NCBI GenBank assembly: GCA_903813345.2 | Contig: CAIIXF020000012.1 | Location: forward strand, 25,248,184 to 25,312,183 | Length of the DNA: 64,000 bases | Direction of reading: 5' to 3' | Source of the DNA: Owenia fusiformis | Taxonomy: Eukaryota; Annelida; Polychaeta; Sabellida; Oweniidae | Shown here: positions 55,371 through 64,000 of the stretch, piece after piece | Position numbering within the stretch: the stretch's first letter is position 1 | Layout of the letters: each line of letters begins with the position of its first letter | Made by a program: the position numbers and the translations under genes | The notes under the pieces: model-generated | What the model was told of the DNA's origin: nothing | What the model saw: only the letters and a program-made list of their open reading frames with translations | The model's database searches: none

Positions 55371-55935
55371 TATGGATTTAAAATTTCCTCACTCTGATTT
55401 GCCAGAACATTACAACATTACTCATGATAATTTGTCATCATATCTAAGAACCCAGAAGCTCTCAAAAAATTAAACAAAGAGCTTAAAGCTGGTAGAATAC
55501 TTAGACCTTTTGACCAGCCACCATTTGATATTATGTTATTTCACCCTTATTTCTCTTTCCTAAAAAATCTCCAGGTGAATTGTGTGTTATTCACAACTTA
55601 TCACATCCCAGAGGTCAATCCATAATGATACTATCCCAGACGAAACTTCTACAGTTAAATATGCAACCGTACAACAAGCCATAGATATTATAAAACATTT
55701 AGGAAAAGGTTGCTTCTTGTGTAAGACTATTAGAAGCTCGTTTGCCCATGGAAATGGCAAAACAATCATTGACACTTTATGTAACATCAACCCCTTCACC
55801 ATTAAGCCAAAACCAAAGAAAGTCTCAAAAAAGAGAACTTTATCTGCTATAGGATTCCTTAGCTACTGTTGTTGTGTGATTCCTTTCGGTAGATCATTTA
55901 TTTCAATATTTATTCATCTATCTAAAAAATGAAGG
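55290..55935 (+). pseudogene. DIRS-type reverse transcriptase remnant, unit 1
   Basis: Recognisable: ELKAGRIL.PFDQPPF, KKSPGE, VIHNLSHPRGQS, DTIPDETSTVKYATVQQAID and LGKGCFLCKT.IRSSF, the standard DIRS/Ngaro fingers and palm start. The sequence then jumps to the connection segment LSAIGFLSYCCCVIPFGRSF. The roughly 100 residues that should hold the catalytic YxDD motif are absent. Confidence 0.85.
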
Positions 55936-56034
55936 AGCTACATTATAAAATCTTATCAACACTCCATCTATCCAGGATTTATTAATGTGGAAAGAGTTTC
56001 TAATTCACTTTAATGGGAAACCTATTTTCCTTAC

Positions 56035-56440
56035 AGAAGAACAAGAGACAAGAGAACAATTGCATCTATTTACCGATGCTTCTACTACGTTAGGCTATTG
56101 AGCCGTTTGCAATAATCTTTGGTTTAAAGGGGAATGGCCATCAGAATGGAAAGAATTGGACATCAATATTCTTGAATTATATCCTATTGTTACTGCTATA
56201 CTTACATAGGCAAATTTTATGTCTGGACACACAGTTATCCTGCATTCTGACAATGAAGCAGTAGTGAACATACCGAAATAAATTTTCTACCAGCAATCAA
56301 ACGTCCATGCAACTCTTACTTCCTATATATTAAAATGTCTCTCAAACAATATCATGTTCAAAGTGAACACATTGCTGGTATTCATAATTCTGCTGCTGAC
56401 GGTTTTTCTAGAAACAATTTATGTTACTTTCTATCTTTTT
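56035..56440 (+). pseudogene. RNase H remnant, unit 1
   Basis: FTDASTTLGY, GEWPSEWKELDINILELYPI and HSDNEAVVNI preserve the acidic positions of DIRS RNase H. In-frame stops at 56207-56209 (TAG) and 56279-56281 (TAA) are shared with unit 2; TGA/TAG-type breaks also occur near 56099. Confidence 0.85.
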
Positions 56441-57054
56441 AGAAGCACTTCAAGCTGCCCAAGCCCCGTCTACCAGAAAGTCATATGATTTATTAGTACA
56501 GTTCAACTCCCGGACAGGTATAGGTGAATTTCCTCTAACCCCAGCCTCTGCTAGCCTTTTTGCAGCACATCTTCGTTTAAGAATTATGCCTCTAATTCAT
56601 TCAAGTCAATTCTGTCTGGTATATCATATCTACCATATTTTCACATTTAACAATTTCAAGGATCCCACTACTTCTTATGTAGTCTCTCAATTAGTTTCCG
56701 GTTTTTGTAAAAAAAAAATCCTAGCATAGACACTAGATTGCCAATCAACACAGCTTTGTTAGAACAAACGATTTCTAAAACTTCTGATGTAGATTTTGAC
56801 CCTTTTGCTCAAGTCTTGTACAGAGCTATGTTATCTACAGCCTTTTTGGCTTACTAGAAGTAGTGAGTTGACAAGTACTTCCGCAGGACACAACTTACAG
56901 TTAGAAAGTATTAAATTCTCTCCCGATGAAGCCTTTTCATTATTACTTTTTCACATTTTAAACATAGCTCATCTCCTGCTACGATATCAATTAATTCTCA
57001 ATTACCATCTTGTTGTCCAGTATTACATATGAAGTTGTACCTGAACATAAGGTC
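56440..57054 (+). pseudogene. Tyrosine recombinase, unit 1, truncated
   Basis: LEALQAAQAPSTRKSYDLLV and LTPASASLFAAHL begin the SAM-like N-terminal domain. The catalytic half is cut at 57054, before the HxxR motif. Confidence 0.85.
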
Positions 57055-57199
57055 CTTAACATTAGAAGAGACGGCTACTCTTCTCTAACCAAACATAAGC
57101 CAGAGAGTCGTTAACCATTCACAATAGTTTATTCACTTAGTTATCCTTCATAAGTACTATACTTATATTAGGAAATTTAGTTTCCTATTTACTTATATT

Positions 57200-57812
57200 T
57201 TATCATATTTATATTATGATAAATATATATTATTTTGTATATCATCTGCATTTATTCATGCAGTGTATACTATACCTTTAGACATTATATGTTATCATAT
57301 TTATATTATGATAAAATTCATATTATTTTATATTTCATATGCATTTATTCATGCATTGTATACTTTACCTTTATTCTTAAAGGTTATCATATTTATATTA
57401 TGATAATTCATATTATTTTATATATCATATGCATTTATTCATGCATTGTATACTTTACCTTTATTCTTAAAGGTTATCATATTTATATTATGATAATTTA
57501 TTTTTATATATCATATGCATTTATTTATGCAGTGTATTCTAAATCATATTTATTATGATTAGCCTTATGGGCATTTATTATGATTAGCCTTATGGGCATC
57601 ATATTTATATTATGATAATACATAATCTTTATATATCATATGCATTTATTTATGCAGTGTATTCTAAATCATATTTATTATGATTAGCCTTATGGGCATC
57701 ATATTTATATTATGATAATTCATAATCTTTATATATCATATGCATTTATTTATGCAGTGTATTCTAAATCATATTTATTATGATTAGCCTTATGGGCATC
57801 ATATTTATATAC
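57200..57812 (+). repeat. 90-100 bp palindrome-bearing minisatellite, unit 2
   Basis: Same TTATCAT...ATGATAA units as in unit 1, with a slightly different copy arrangement (a duplicated ATTAGCCTTATGGGC near 57558-57597). Confidence 0.85.
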
Positions 57813-57911
57813 ATCTAACATGGAGCATGTGCTTCTATTTATATTTATCTAAATGTTTTTATGTCTTGAAGTTGCTTACCCTTTATATAACTACTAATTA
57901 TTTCACTGCAA

Positions 57912-58800
57912 ATGTCTGAAACTGAAGGACCTAACCCAAGTATTACTATAGAAGAGTATCACACTTCTAATACCCTGACTGCAGCCAAGTCTATGCCCAC
58001 TTTAATAAGGGGCAACTTTACAACAACTTTTCCCTTATTCCCCTTTCCCTTCTTATTCCACTACATCTTCCATTCCAACCCAACATTTCATTCTCTCTAA
58101 ATAGACCCACAGCATCTATTACTCGCCCTATTCCATCTTTTGCATCAAGCGCTAATATCCAACCCTACCCTTTCATCCCTCCAGTCTCTACTAACCTTTC
58201 ATCTTTTCATAATTCCCAACCCGTCTCTACAGCTTATGGATTAATTCCCAACACAAATGCCATGCTACAAGGACAGGTGTCAGTAGCTTCAATGAATCCA
58301 ATTCCCAGTTTTCAACATATTACATTACATTAATTTGTCCATATTTCAGATTTTGCGGATTTACTTTAATTCATTTCTATGATGTTCTTATATTTTGGTA
58401 TTCATGTATTGATTCATGATTGTATTGAAGAAGACAAAAACAATGATTATGTCCTCTGTGAGATGTAATCTTACAATTCTTTTGAATCAAGACATTTGAA
58501 TTTAAACCCTTCAAAGAAGGGAAAATCCTTTCATTTCCAGAATGGGTCCGAGCATTCAGTATATTTATTGCTGTCTATACCCAAAGATTTCATGATCAAA
58601 CCCCTCACCTCTTGAAATATATATCCCCTTGTCCCTTTAACCACACCTGCCCAACTTGCAAAATGTTACTCCCGCAACAACGGCAGGCAAGCCCAATTCC
58701 CCAACAAAAAGCGCTCAGGTACTGGAGACTCCAAAAAACCCTTCGAGTGAACTTATGTCAACACAAGTTGTTACTCCAGTTAAACCTGAAAGACTCAGAT
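57912..58800 (+). pseudogene. gag-like region, unit 2
   Basis: Same start (MSETEGPNPSITIEEYHT) and same interruption as unit 1. The zinc-knuckle segment is shortened (CPFNHTCPTCK then a deletion). Confidence 0.65.
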
Positions 58801-59425
58801 TTAGCTTGAAGGCTATGAACATCAAGAATAAACAGTTCATGGTTTCTAGTACGGATTTAAATTTCCTCACTCTGATTTGCCAGAACATTACAACATTACT
58901 CATGATAATTTGTCATCTTTTCTAAGAACCCAGAAGCTCTCAAATAATTTAAACAAAGAGCTTAAAGCTGGTAGAATACTTGGACCTTTTGACCAGCCAC
59001 CATTTGACATATGTTTGATATTATTTCACCCTTATTTCTCGTTCCTAAAAATCTCCAGGTGAATTCTGTGTTATTCACAACTTATCACATCCCAGACAAT
59101 GCCAGAGGCCAATCCATAATGATACTATCCCAGACGAAACTTCTACAGTTAAATATGCAACCGTACAACAAGCCATAGATATTATAAAACATTTAGGAAA
59201 AGGTTGCTTCTTGTGTAAGACTATTAGAAGCTTGTTTGCTCATGGAAATGGCAAAACAATCATTGACACTTTATGTAACATCATCCCCTTTACCATTAAG
59301 CCAAAACCAAAGAAAGTCTCAAAAAGAGAACTTTTATCTGCTATAGGATTCCTTAGCTACTGTTGTTGTGTGATTCCTTTCGGTAGATCATTTATTTCAA
59401 TATCTATTCATCTATCTAAAAAATG
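58780..59425 (+). pseudogene. DIRS-type reverse transcriptase remnant, unit 2
   Basis: Carries ILGPFDQPPF, TIPDETSTVKYATVQQAIDI and LLSAIGFLSYCCCVIPFGRS, with the same internal deletion of the catalytic core as unit 1. Confidence 0.85.
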
Positions 59426-59529
59426 AAGGAGCTACATTATAAAATCTTAATCAACACTCCATCTATGCAGGATTTATTAATGTGGAAATAGTTTCTAATT
59501 CCCTTTAATGGGAAATCTATTTTCCTTAC

Positions 59530-60640
59530 AGAAGAACAAGAGACAAGAGAACAATTGCATCTTTTACCGATGCTTCTACTACGATAGGCTATGGAGCCGT
59601 TTGCAATACTAGTAATCTTTGGTTTAAAGGGGAATGTCCATCAGAATGGAAAGAATTGGACATCAATATTCTCGAATTATATCCTATTGTTACTGCTATA
59701 CTTACATAGGCAAAACTTATGTCTGGACACACAGTTATCCTTAGCCTTGCCCCAAGTCGGTATTTTTTTTACTTTATCTGATCTTGAATTATTACCGCCT
59801 TGTGTAATCCGATACATCTCCACTGTTATTATGATAAATTATGCACCAACTATTACGCGTGCGCTATAGCATTAGCCAATAGCGGTAGTCATACACAAAA
59901 ATCAATAAATAAATCCACGTGTTCGCCATGCGGTTGTGAAGTTATATGCGGCATGCTTGCAGTCTGCAAATCCAGGTATCTCCCTTACAAATAAAATGCA
60001 TTCACCAGAAACATAATAACTTTTCATTATCCTTTTTACAGCATAACTATAAGTGTTTATATGTGAACTGATCAGTCATCAACTTTCTGATATTAAATCG
60101 GTTCACTACATTCGAATTACTTTCAATTATATTCAGCAAATAAAACGTTTATCGATTTTGCGAGGGTCATTTTCAGTTTTGCTAGCTGATGAAAGTAAAG
60201 CGAGGTAGGACTTCCCACAATGCCACTATCAAAGGTTCCGATACTAACTTGCTGATTGGAGTAAAATCAACAACTGTATTACCTCGTGTGTTTGTAACCT
60301 AAATTTAGACATTGAAAGATCGCGTGCTATTGGTCAAAATCACCGACATAAACAAACTGTCGGTAAAGCACGTGGCTTTCTCTTTGGTACAAGGCGGTCA
60401 TAATAGAAATCAAGATAAGTAAAAGAGACCGACTTGGGGCAAGGCTAAGTTATCCTGCATTCTGACAATGAAGCAGTAGTGAACATACCGAAATAAATTT
60501 TCTACCAGCAATCAAACGTCCATGCAACTCTTACTTCCTATATATTAAAATGTCTCTTAAACAATATCATGTTCAAAGTGAACACATTGCTGATATTCAT
60601 AATTCTGCTGCTGACGCTTTATCTAGAAACAATTTATGTT
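59530..60640 (+). pseudogene. RNase H remnant, unit 2, split by a TIR element
   Basis: Left part to ...LELYPIVTAILT with TAG at 59707-59709; right part from HSDNEAVVN with TAA at 60494-60496. The 708-bp element lies between. Confidence 0.85.
59741..60448 (+). mobile_element. TTAGCCTTGCCC TIR element, 708 bp, with target duplication
   Basis: Ends TTAGCCTTGCCCCAAGTCGG and its reverse complement. GTTATCC lies at 59734-59740 and 60449-60455 (7 bp; up to 9 bp depending on where the ends are drawn). Unit 1 has the uninterrupted sequence ACAGTTATCCTGCATTCTG. No transposase ORF is recognised. It is the longer relative of the 101-bp MITE at 30366. Confidence 0.92.
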
Positions 60641-60649
60641 ACTTTTTAT

Positions 60650-61500
60650 CTTTTAGAAGCACTTCAAGCTGCCCAAGCCCCATCTACCAGAAAGTCATAT
60701 GATTTATTAGTACAGTTCAACTCCCAGACAGGTATAGGTGAATTTCCTCTAACCCCAGCCTCTGCTAGCCTTTTTGCAGCACATCTTCGTTTAAAGAATC
60801 ATGCCCCTAATTCATTCAAGTCAGTTCTGTCTGGTATATCATATTTATCATATTTTCACAATTAACAATTTCAAGGATCCCACTACTTCTTATGTAGTCT
60901 CTCAAATAGTTTCCGGTTTTTGTAAACAAAATCCTAGCATAGACACTAGATTGCCAATCAACACAGCCTTGTTAAAACAAATGGTTTCTAAAACTTCTGA
61001 AGTAGATTTTGACCCTTTTGCTCAAGTCTTGTACAGAGCTATGTTATCTACAGCCTTTTTGGCTTACTAAGAAGTAGTGAGTTGACAAGTACTTCCGCAG
61101 GACACAACTTACAGTTAGAAAGTATTAAATTCTCTCCCGATGAAGCCTTTTTCATTATTACTTTTTCACATTTTAAACATAGCTCATCTCCTGCTACGAT
61201 ATCAATTAATTCTCAATTACCATCTTGTTGTCCAGTATTACATATGAAGTTGTACCTGAACATATGGTCCTTTAAATCAGGTCCTCTTTTCATTTATAGA
61301 GATGCTCCAGTGAAGACTTCTGTATTTAACAATTTTCTTCACAAACTCTTTGTTCAATGTCAGGTAGATCCTACCTTCTAAATGCCACAGTTTGCGGATA
61401 GGCGGAGCTACATGGGCCACAAATCTTGGACTTGATAACTATACTATCAAAAGATTGGGAGATGACATACATACATACATTAAAAAATATATTAGGTAGA
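60650..61500 (+). pseudogene. Tyrosine recombinase, unit 2, nearly full length
   Basis: N-terminal LEALQAAQAPSTRKSYDLLV, a catalytic-Arg region (TRSSELTSTSAGHNL near 61068-61110, in a shifted frame) and a C-terminal box CHSLRIGGATWATNLGLDNY with IKRLGRW (about 61383-61470). HxxR and the following Gly-Gly-Ala are typical of DIRS/Ngaro recombinases. Frameshifts make it non-functional. Confidence 0.85.
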
Positions 61501-61754
61501 CATTTATAAACTCATACTGGTGTCTAGTATGCTTTTTTTTCATTAAAGCCCCAAAGCTGCTCAGACAGGTGTCGAGTATTCAATTTTCATGTAAACCCCA
61601 AAGTCGGCTCAAACAGGTGTCGAGCATGCAAATTTCAAGTAGCTACTGTTTTTTCTTCATGATGTACTAGAAATTTAATTGAGATAAACCCGCACTTTCT
61701 GAATTCAAAAATTTTCATTCAATTCTAATTCCTTTATCTTACCTGAGATTTACA

Positions 61755-61865
61755 GCATATTACATTACATTACATTAATTTGTCCATCCTTATTTCAGAA
61801 TTTGCGGATTTACTTTAGTTCATTTCTATGATGTTCTTATATTTTGGTATTCATGTATCGATTTG
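61755..61865 (+). repeat. Third copy of the ATTACATTACATTAATTTGT segment
   Basis: Matches the interruptions in both gag regions (54823, 58319), including TTTGCGGATTTACTTTA and TTCATTTCTATGATGTTC. Confidence 0.8.
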
Positions 61866-61944
61866 TGTGTATCAATGAATGATTTAACTACTTTCTAATT
61901 AATCTTCTTTTCTTTTGGGCTCTCGCGAGAGATCGCGCATGGCC

Positions 61945-62179
61945 TTATTTTCGCCCAAGAAGATGAGTTGGAGATGGTATTATAATATATCCAATTGAGC
62001 TAATTAACAGTTATGTCAAAGTGTAAACTCTTGTAGCTAATTAACTTAAATTAGCCATTATTTTCCAAGGTATTGTGTTTTGTGTTAATTGGCTCAATAT
62101 TTATTTATATTAATTTTATATTAATAATTTTACATGTACGACTCTCACGGCCATATCTATACTCTACATGAACATAAAT
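61945..62179 (+). repeat. Split direct repeat B1
   Basis: 235 bp starting TTATTTTCGCCCAAGAAGAT and ending CTACATGAACATAAAT; identical to B2. Confidence 0.93.
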
Positions 62180-62446
62180 TCAAATTATTGACAATAATTT
62201 CATTTATGGCAATGTGAGAGTCGGTTAAGGTTTAGGTATGAACAAGCCCTAAGAAGACCATTCCCCGGTTATCCCAGGTAAATGTTTCTGGTAAGTTACA
62301 CTGAACGAAACATCAAGCTTCAGATCTCGAGAGTACGAGATGAGACTTCAGACGAGATTTCGATAGGATTGTAGTTGGAGGGTTTTCTCCCTAGGTGCGT
62401 ACAAAATCCATTAACATCAATGTAAGTTATACATTTCGATTCTTTT
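62178..62446 (+). repeat. Split direct repeat A2
   Basis: Identical to A1 and directly fused to B1 with a 2-bp overlap (AT). Confidence 0.93.
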
Positions 62447-62486
62447 CCCTCACCTCCTTCCCCAGCTTACACCACCAGTTGGAGAT

Positions 62487-62721
62487 TTATTTTCGCCCAA
62501 GAAGATGAGTTGGAGATGGTATTATAATATATCCAATTGAGCTAATTAACAGTTATGTCAAAGTGTAAACTCTTGTAGCTAATTAACTTAAATTAGCCAT
62601 TATTTTCCAAGGTATTGTGTTTTGTGTTAATTGGCTCAATATTTATTTATATTAATTTTATATTAATAATTTTACATGTACGACTCTCACGGCCATATCT
62701 ATACTCTACATGAACATAAAT
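62487..62721 (+). repeat. Split direct repeat B2 (3' end of element)
   Basis: Identical to B1; separated from A2 by a 40-bp linker (CCCTCACCTCCTTCCCC onward). Confidence 0.93.
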
Positions 62722-62726
62722 ATAAA

Positions 62727-62888
62727 TCTGACCCTCGTATGATGTTATTAGTTGTTATTTTTTCTGATTTGGATATTTATTTTTTCTTATTTTCTTGCAT
62801 ACAAGGGTCGGTGTATGCAAAGAAAATGATAAAAAATAAATATCCAAATAAGAACAAGGAATATCGAAGAACAGCATACAACGGTCGG
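62727..62888. mobile_element. Small foldback element
   Basis: TTTGGATATTTATTTTTTC and its near-complement GAAAATGATAAAAAATAAAT pair around a short loop at about 62803-62812. Outer ends GACCCTCGTATGATG and CATACAACGGTC also pair. Confidence 0.65.
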
Positions 62889-63409
62889 ATTTATATGACT
62901 AGATCTAGGCCTAGTCAAATGATGAAAATCAAATCAAATTTTTAGATTCATTCAGTTGCTATATCTATATCTGGCGACACATATTTCGATTTATTTCGAA
63001 TCGTGGTAGCCTAACTTACATGAATGCTGCTTTGTTTTCAATATTATAGCACTTAGACTTAGTAAAAACTAAAAATGTGAAAATACTTACACTTCTCTGT
63101 AGAACGAAAATCAAATTTGGTGGAATATTTCCATTAGCCAATCAAATTCGTGAATTTTTAATCTCGCCTGAAATCGCGCAAGATCTCGGAAGCAACTTCC
63201 ACTTCCGGGTAAATATGTTTTGATTTTTTTGTTTATATTTTGGCTTTTTTGACACATCTAATACTAGTTTTGAGGTTGCTTGCTCATACAAAGTTTTCAT
63301 AGATAAACTATTTACTTTTCTGAAAACTATCGAAGCTTAGATCTGAGTTATAGGCTACTCTAGCCTATCAGTTTCCCAATGTATGTTTTTCCCGCCTATT
63401 CCGTAGATC
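62889..63409. other. Intergenic, nothing recognised
   Basis: No ORF or repeat I can support. Confidence 0.4.
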
Positions 63410-63803
63410 TAGAGTCCATTTCACTGCTTCAGTTCGTCAGTAGAACGGCAAAAATAAGAAATTGGGAGACTATTGTGCAATAATATATGGAAAAGTATAT
63501 TCATAATGTACATGAATGACATTTGTATATTTCAGATTTTTTAGTTTTTTGTGCAATAAGCCTGTGCCGTCTTGTAATTTGAAGAATTTCAGCCATGTAA
63601 ATCTTATTGAAAATAACATGGCAGAGAAACATCCAAATATAAGAGGCCACACACTTTATAAGCCAAACTAGAAGCAATCCAGGATATACAAATGTCATTC
63701 ATGTACATTATGAATATACTTTTCCATATATTATTGCACAATGGTCTCCCAATTTCTTATTTTTGCCGTTCTACTGACGAACTGAAGCAGTGAAATGGAC
63801 TCT
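63410..63803. mobile_element. Foldback element with ~120-bp near-perfect arms
   Basis: Arms 63410-63530 and 63684-63803 (AGTCCATTTCACTGCTTCAG and complement; GGAAAAGTATATTCATAATG and complement) differ at about one position (AGACTATTG against AGACCATTG). Overlapping minus-strand ORFs are palindrome by-products. Confidence 0.8.
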
Positions 63804-64000
63804 ACTAACTCGTAACTGGGTACCACAGATCCGGAGCTAGATCCAGCCCCTATTGGTAGTAGGCTCAAAGGATAAATGGGAAGATGAGACACAAGCCAAA
63901 CATGATTCATCAAAAAAATGACCACCTAAAAGTATGACCCTCGTACTGACCTTTATTTCCATCTGTCAAACATTGATTGATCAATATTTACCCTATAATC

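Larger units (their letters stand above)
53568..57054 (+). repeat. Internal tandem unit 1 of the Ngaro-like element
   Basis: Starts CTTAACATTAGAAGAGACGG and stops inside the recombinase gene at ACCTGAACATAAGGTC, where unit 2 starts at once. It is about 3.49 kb and nearly collinear with unit 2. Confidence 0.9.
57055..61270 (+). repeat. Internal tandem unit 2 of the Ngaro-like element
   Basis: Starts CTTAACATTAGAAGAGACGG; about 3.5 kb once the 708-bp insertion is subtracted. It continues past the unit 1 breakpoint into the rest of the recombinase. Confidence 0.9.
51631..62721 (+). mobile_element. DIRS-order (Ngaro-like) retroelement with split direct repeats, 11.1 kb
   Basis: The four termini follow A1 (51631-51899), interior, B1 (61945-62179), A2 (62178-62446), B2 (62487-62721). 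A1 and A2, and likewise B1 and B2, look identical base for base. This arrangement is the split-direct-repeat signature of tyrosine-recombinase retroelements. B1 and A2 overlap by the dinucleotide AT, which also sits at both outer edges, as expected for recombinase joining. The interior has SGNH, gag, DIRS-type RT, RNase H and tyrosine recombinase remnants, all damaged. The element is thus recently inserted yet non-autonomous, presumably mobilised by an intact relative. A hemizygous or assembly-related origin of the identical repeats is the main alternative. Confidence 0.88.

Noticed and set aside
51631-62721. Interpretation as an LTR retrotransposon or retrovirus
   Set aside because: Repeats are split and fused (B1-A2) rather than terminal LTRs; a tyrosine recombinase replaces integrase, and no protease or envelope is seen.

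Overview
The window is animal nuclear DNA. It has spliced exons with GT/AG junctions, a metazoan kinesin, a class A GPCR, a UDP-glycosyltransferase, and a mixture of LINE, Penelope-like, DIRS/Ngaro and TIR elements. The AT-rich, repeat-crowded composition suggests a marine invertebrate, possibly a mollusc or other lophotrochozoan. I cannot name the species. Cellular genes occupy only about 24.7-49.6 kb; almost everything else is transposon-derived.

Layout. 0-24.7 kb: no convincing host gene. It holds two arrays of ~162-bp repeats (0.2-1.4 and 4.4-5.9 kb) and many foldback/MITE elements. Among these are a pair of inverted 0.64-kb elements (10.9-12.6 kb), a 0.7-kb palindrome (14.3-15.0 kb), a TIR element sitting inside an older repeat (17.6-18.1 kb), a Harbinger-like element carrying a MADF-domain exon (19.0-20.5 kb), and palindromic modules (21.1-22.3 kb).

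24.7-49.6 kb: one 12-coding-exon gene on the minus strand, a KIF22/Kid-type chromokinesin. I reconstructed it exon by exon: all junctions are in phase, giving 628 codons plus stop, with an N-terminal motor and a C-terminal helix-hairpin-helix. Two intronless genes lie inside its introns on the opposite strand: a UDP-glycosyltransferase (intron 10) and a rhodopsin-type GPCR (intron 8). The introns also hold a 4.3-kb L1/Tx1-type LINE with a 14-bp target duplication, a 185-bp Penelope/hammerhead-like insertion with a 13-bp duplication, TTAA-flanked elements and six copies of one small MITE. Pieces of three KIF22 exons, each with its splice site, have been tandemly copied into the neighbouring introns. 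The extreme case is a 61-bp minisatellite of about 59 copies built from the exon 7/intron 7 donor junction.

49.6-51.6 kb: upstream region with old repeats. 51.6-62.7 kb: an 11.1-kb DIRS-order, Ngaro-like retroelement. It has the split direct repeats expected of that order (A1 - interior - B1 - A2 - B2), and both repeat pairs look identical. Its interior has an SGNH-hydrolase-like domain and two tandem, already defective gag/RT/RNase H/tyrosine-recombinase units, the second interrupted by a 708-bp TIR element. 62.7-64 kb: two small foldback elements and no gene.

How the genes relate: the kinesin is expected to act on mitotic chromosome arms and spindle, the UGT in the ER lumen, and the GPCR at the plasma membrane. 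They share location, not a pathway. The two nested genes may simply be insertions tolerated in long introns.
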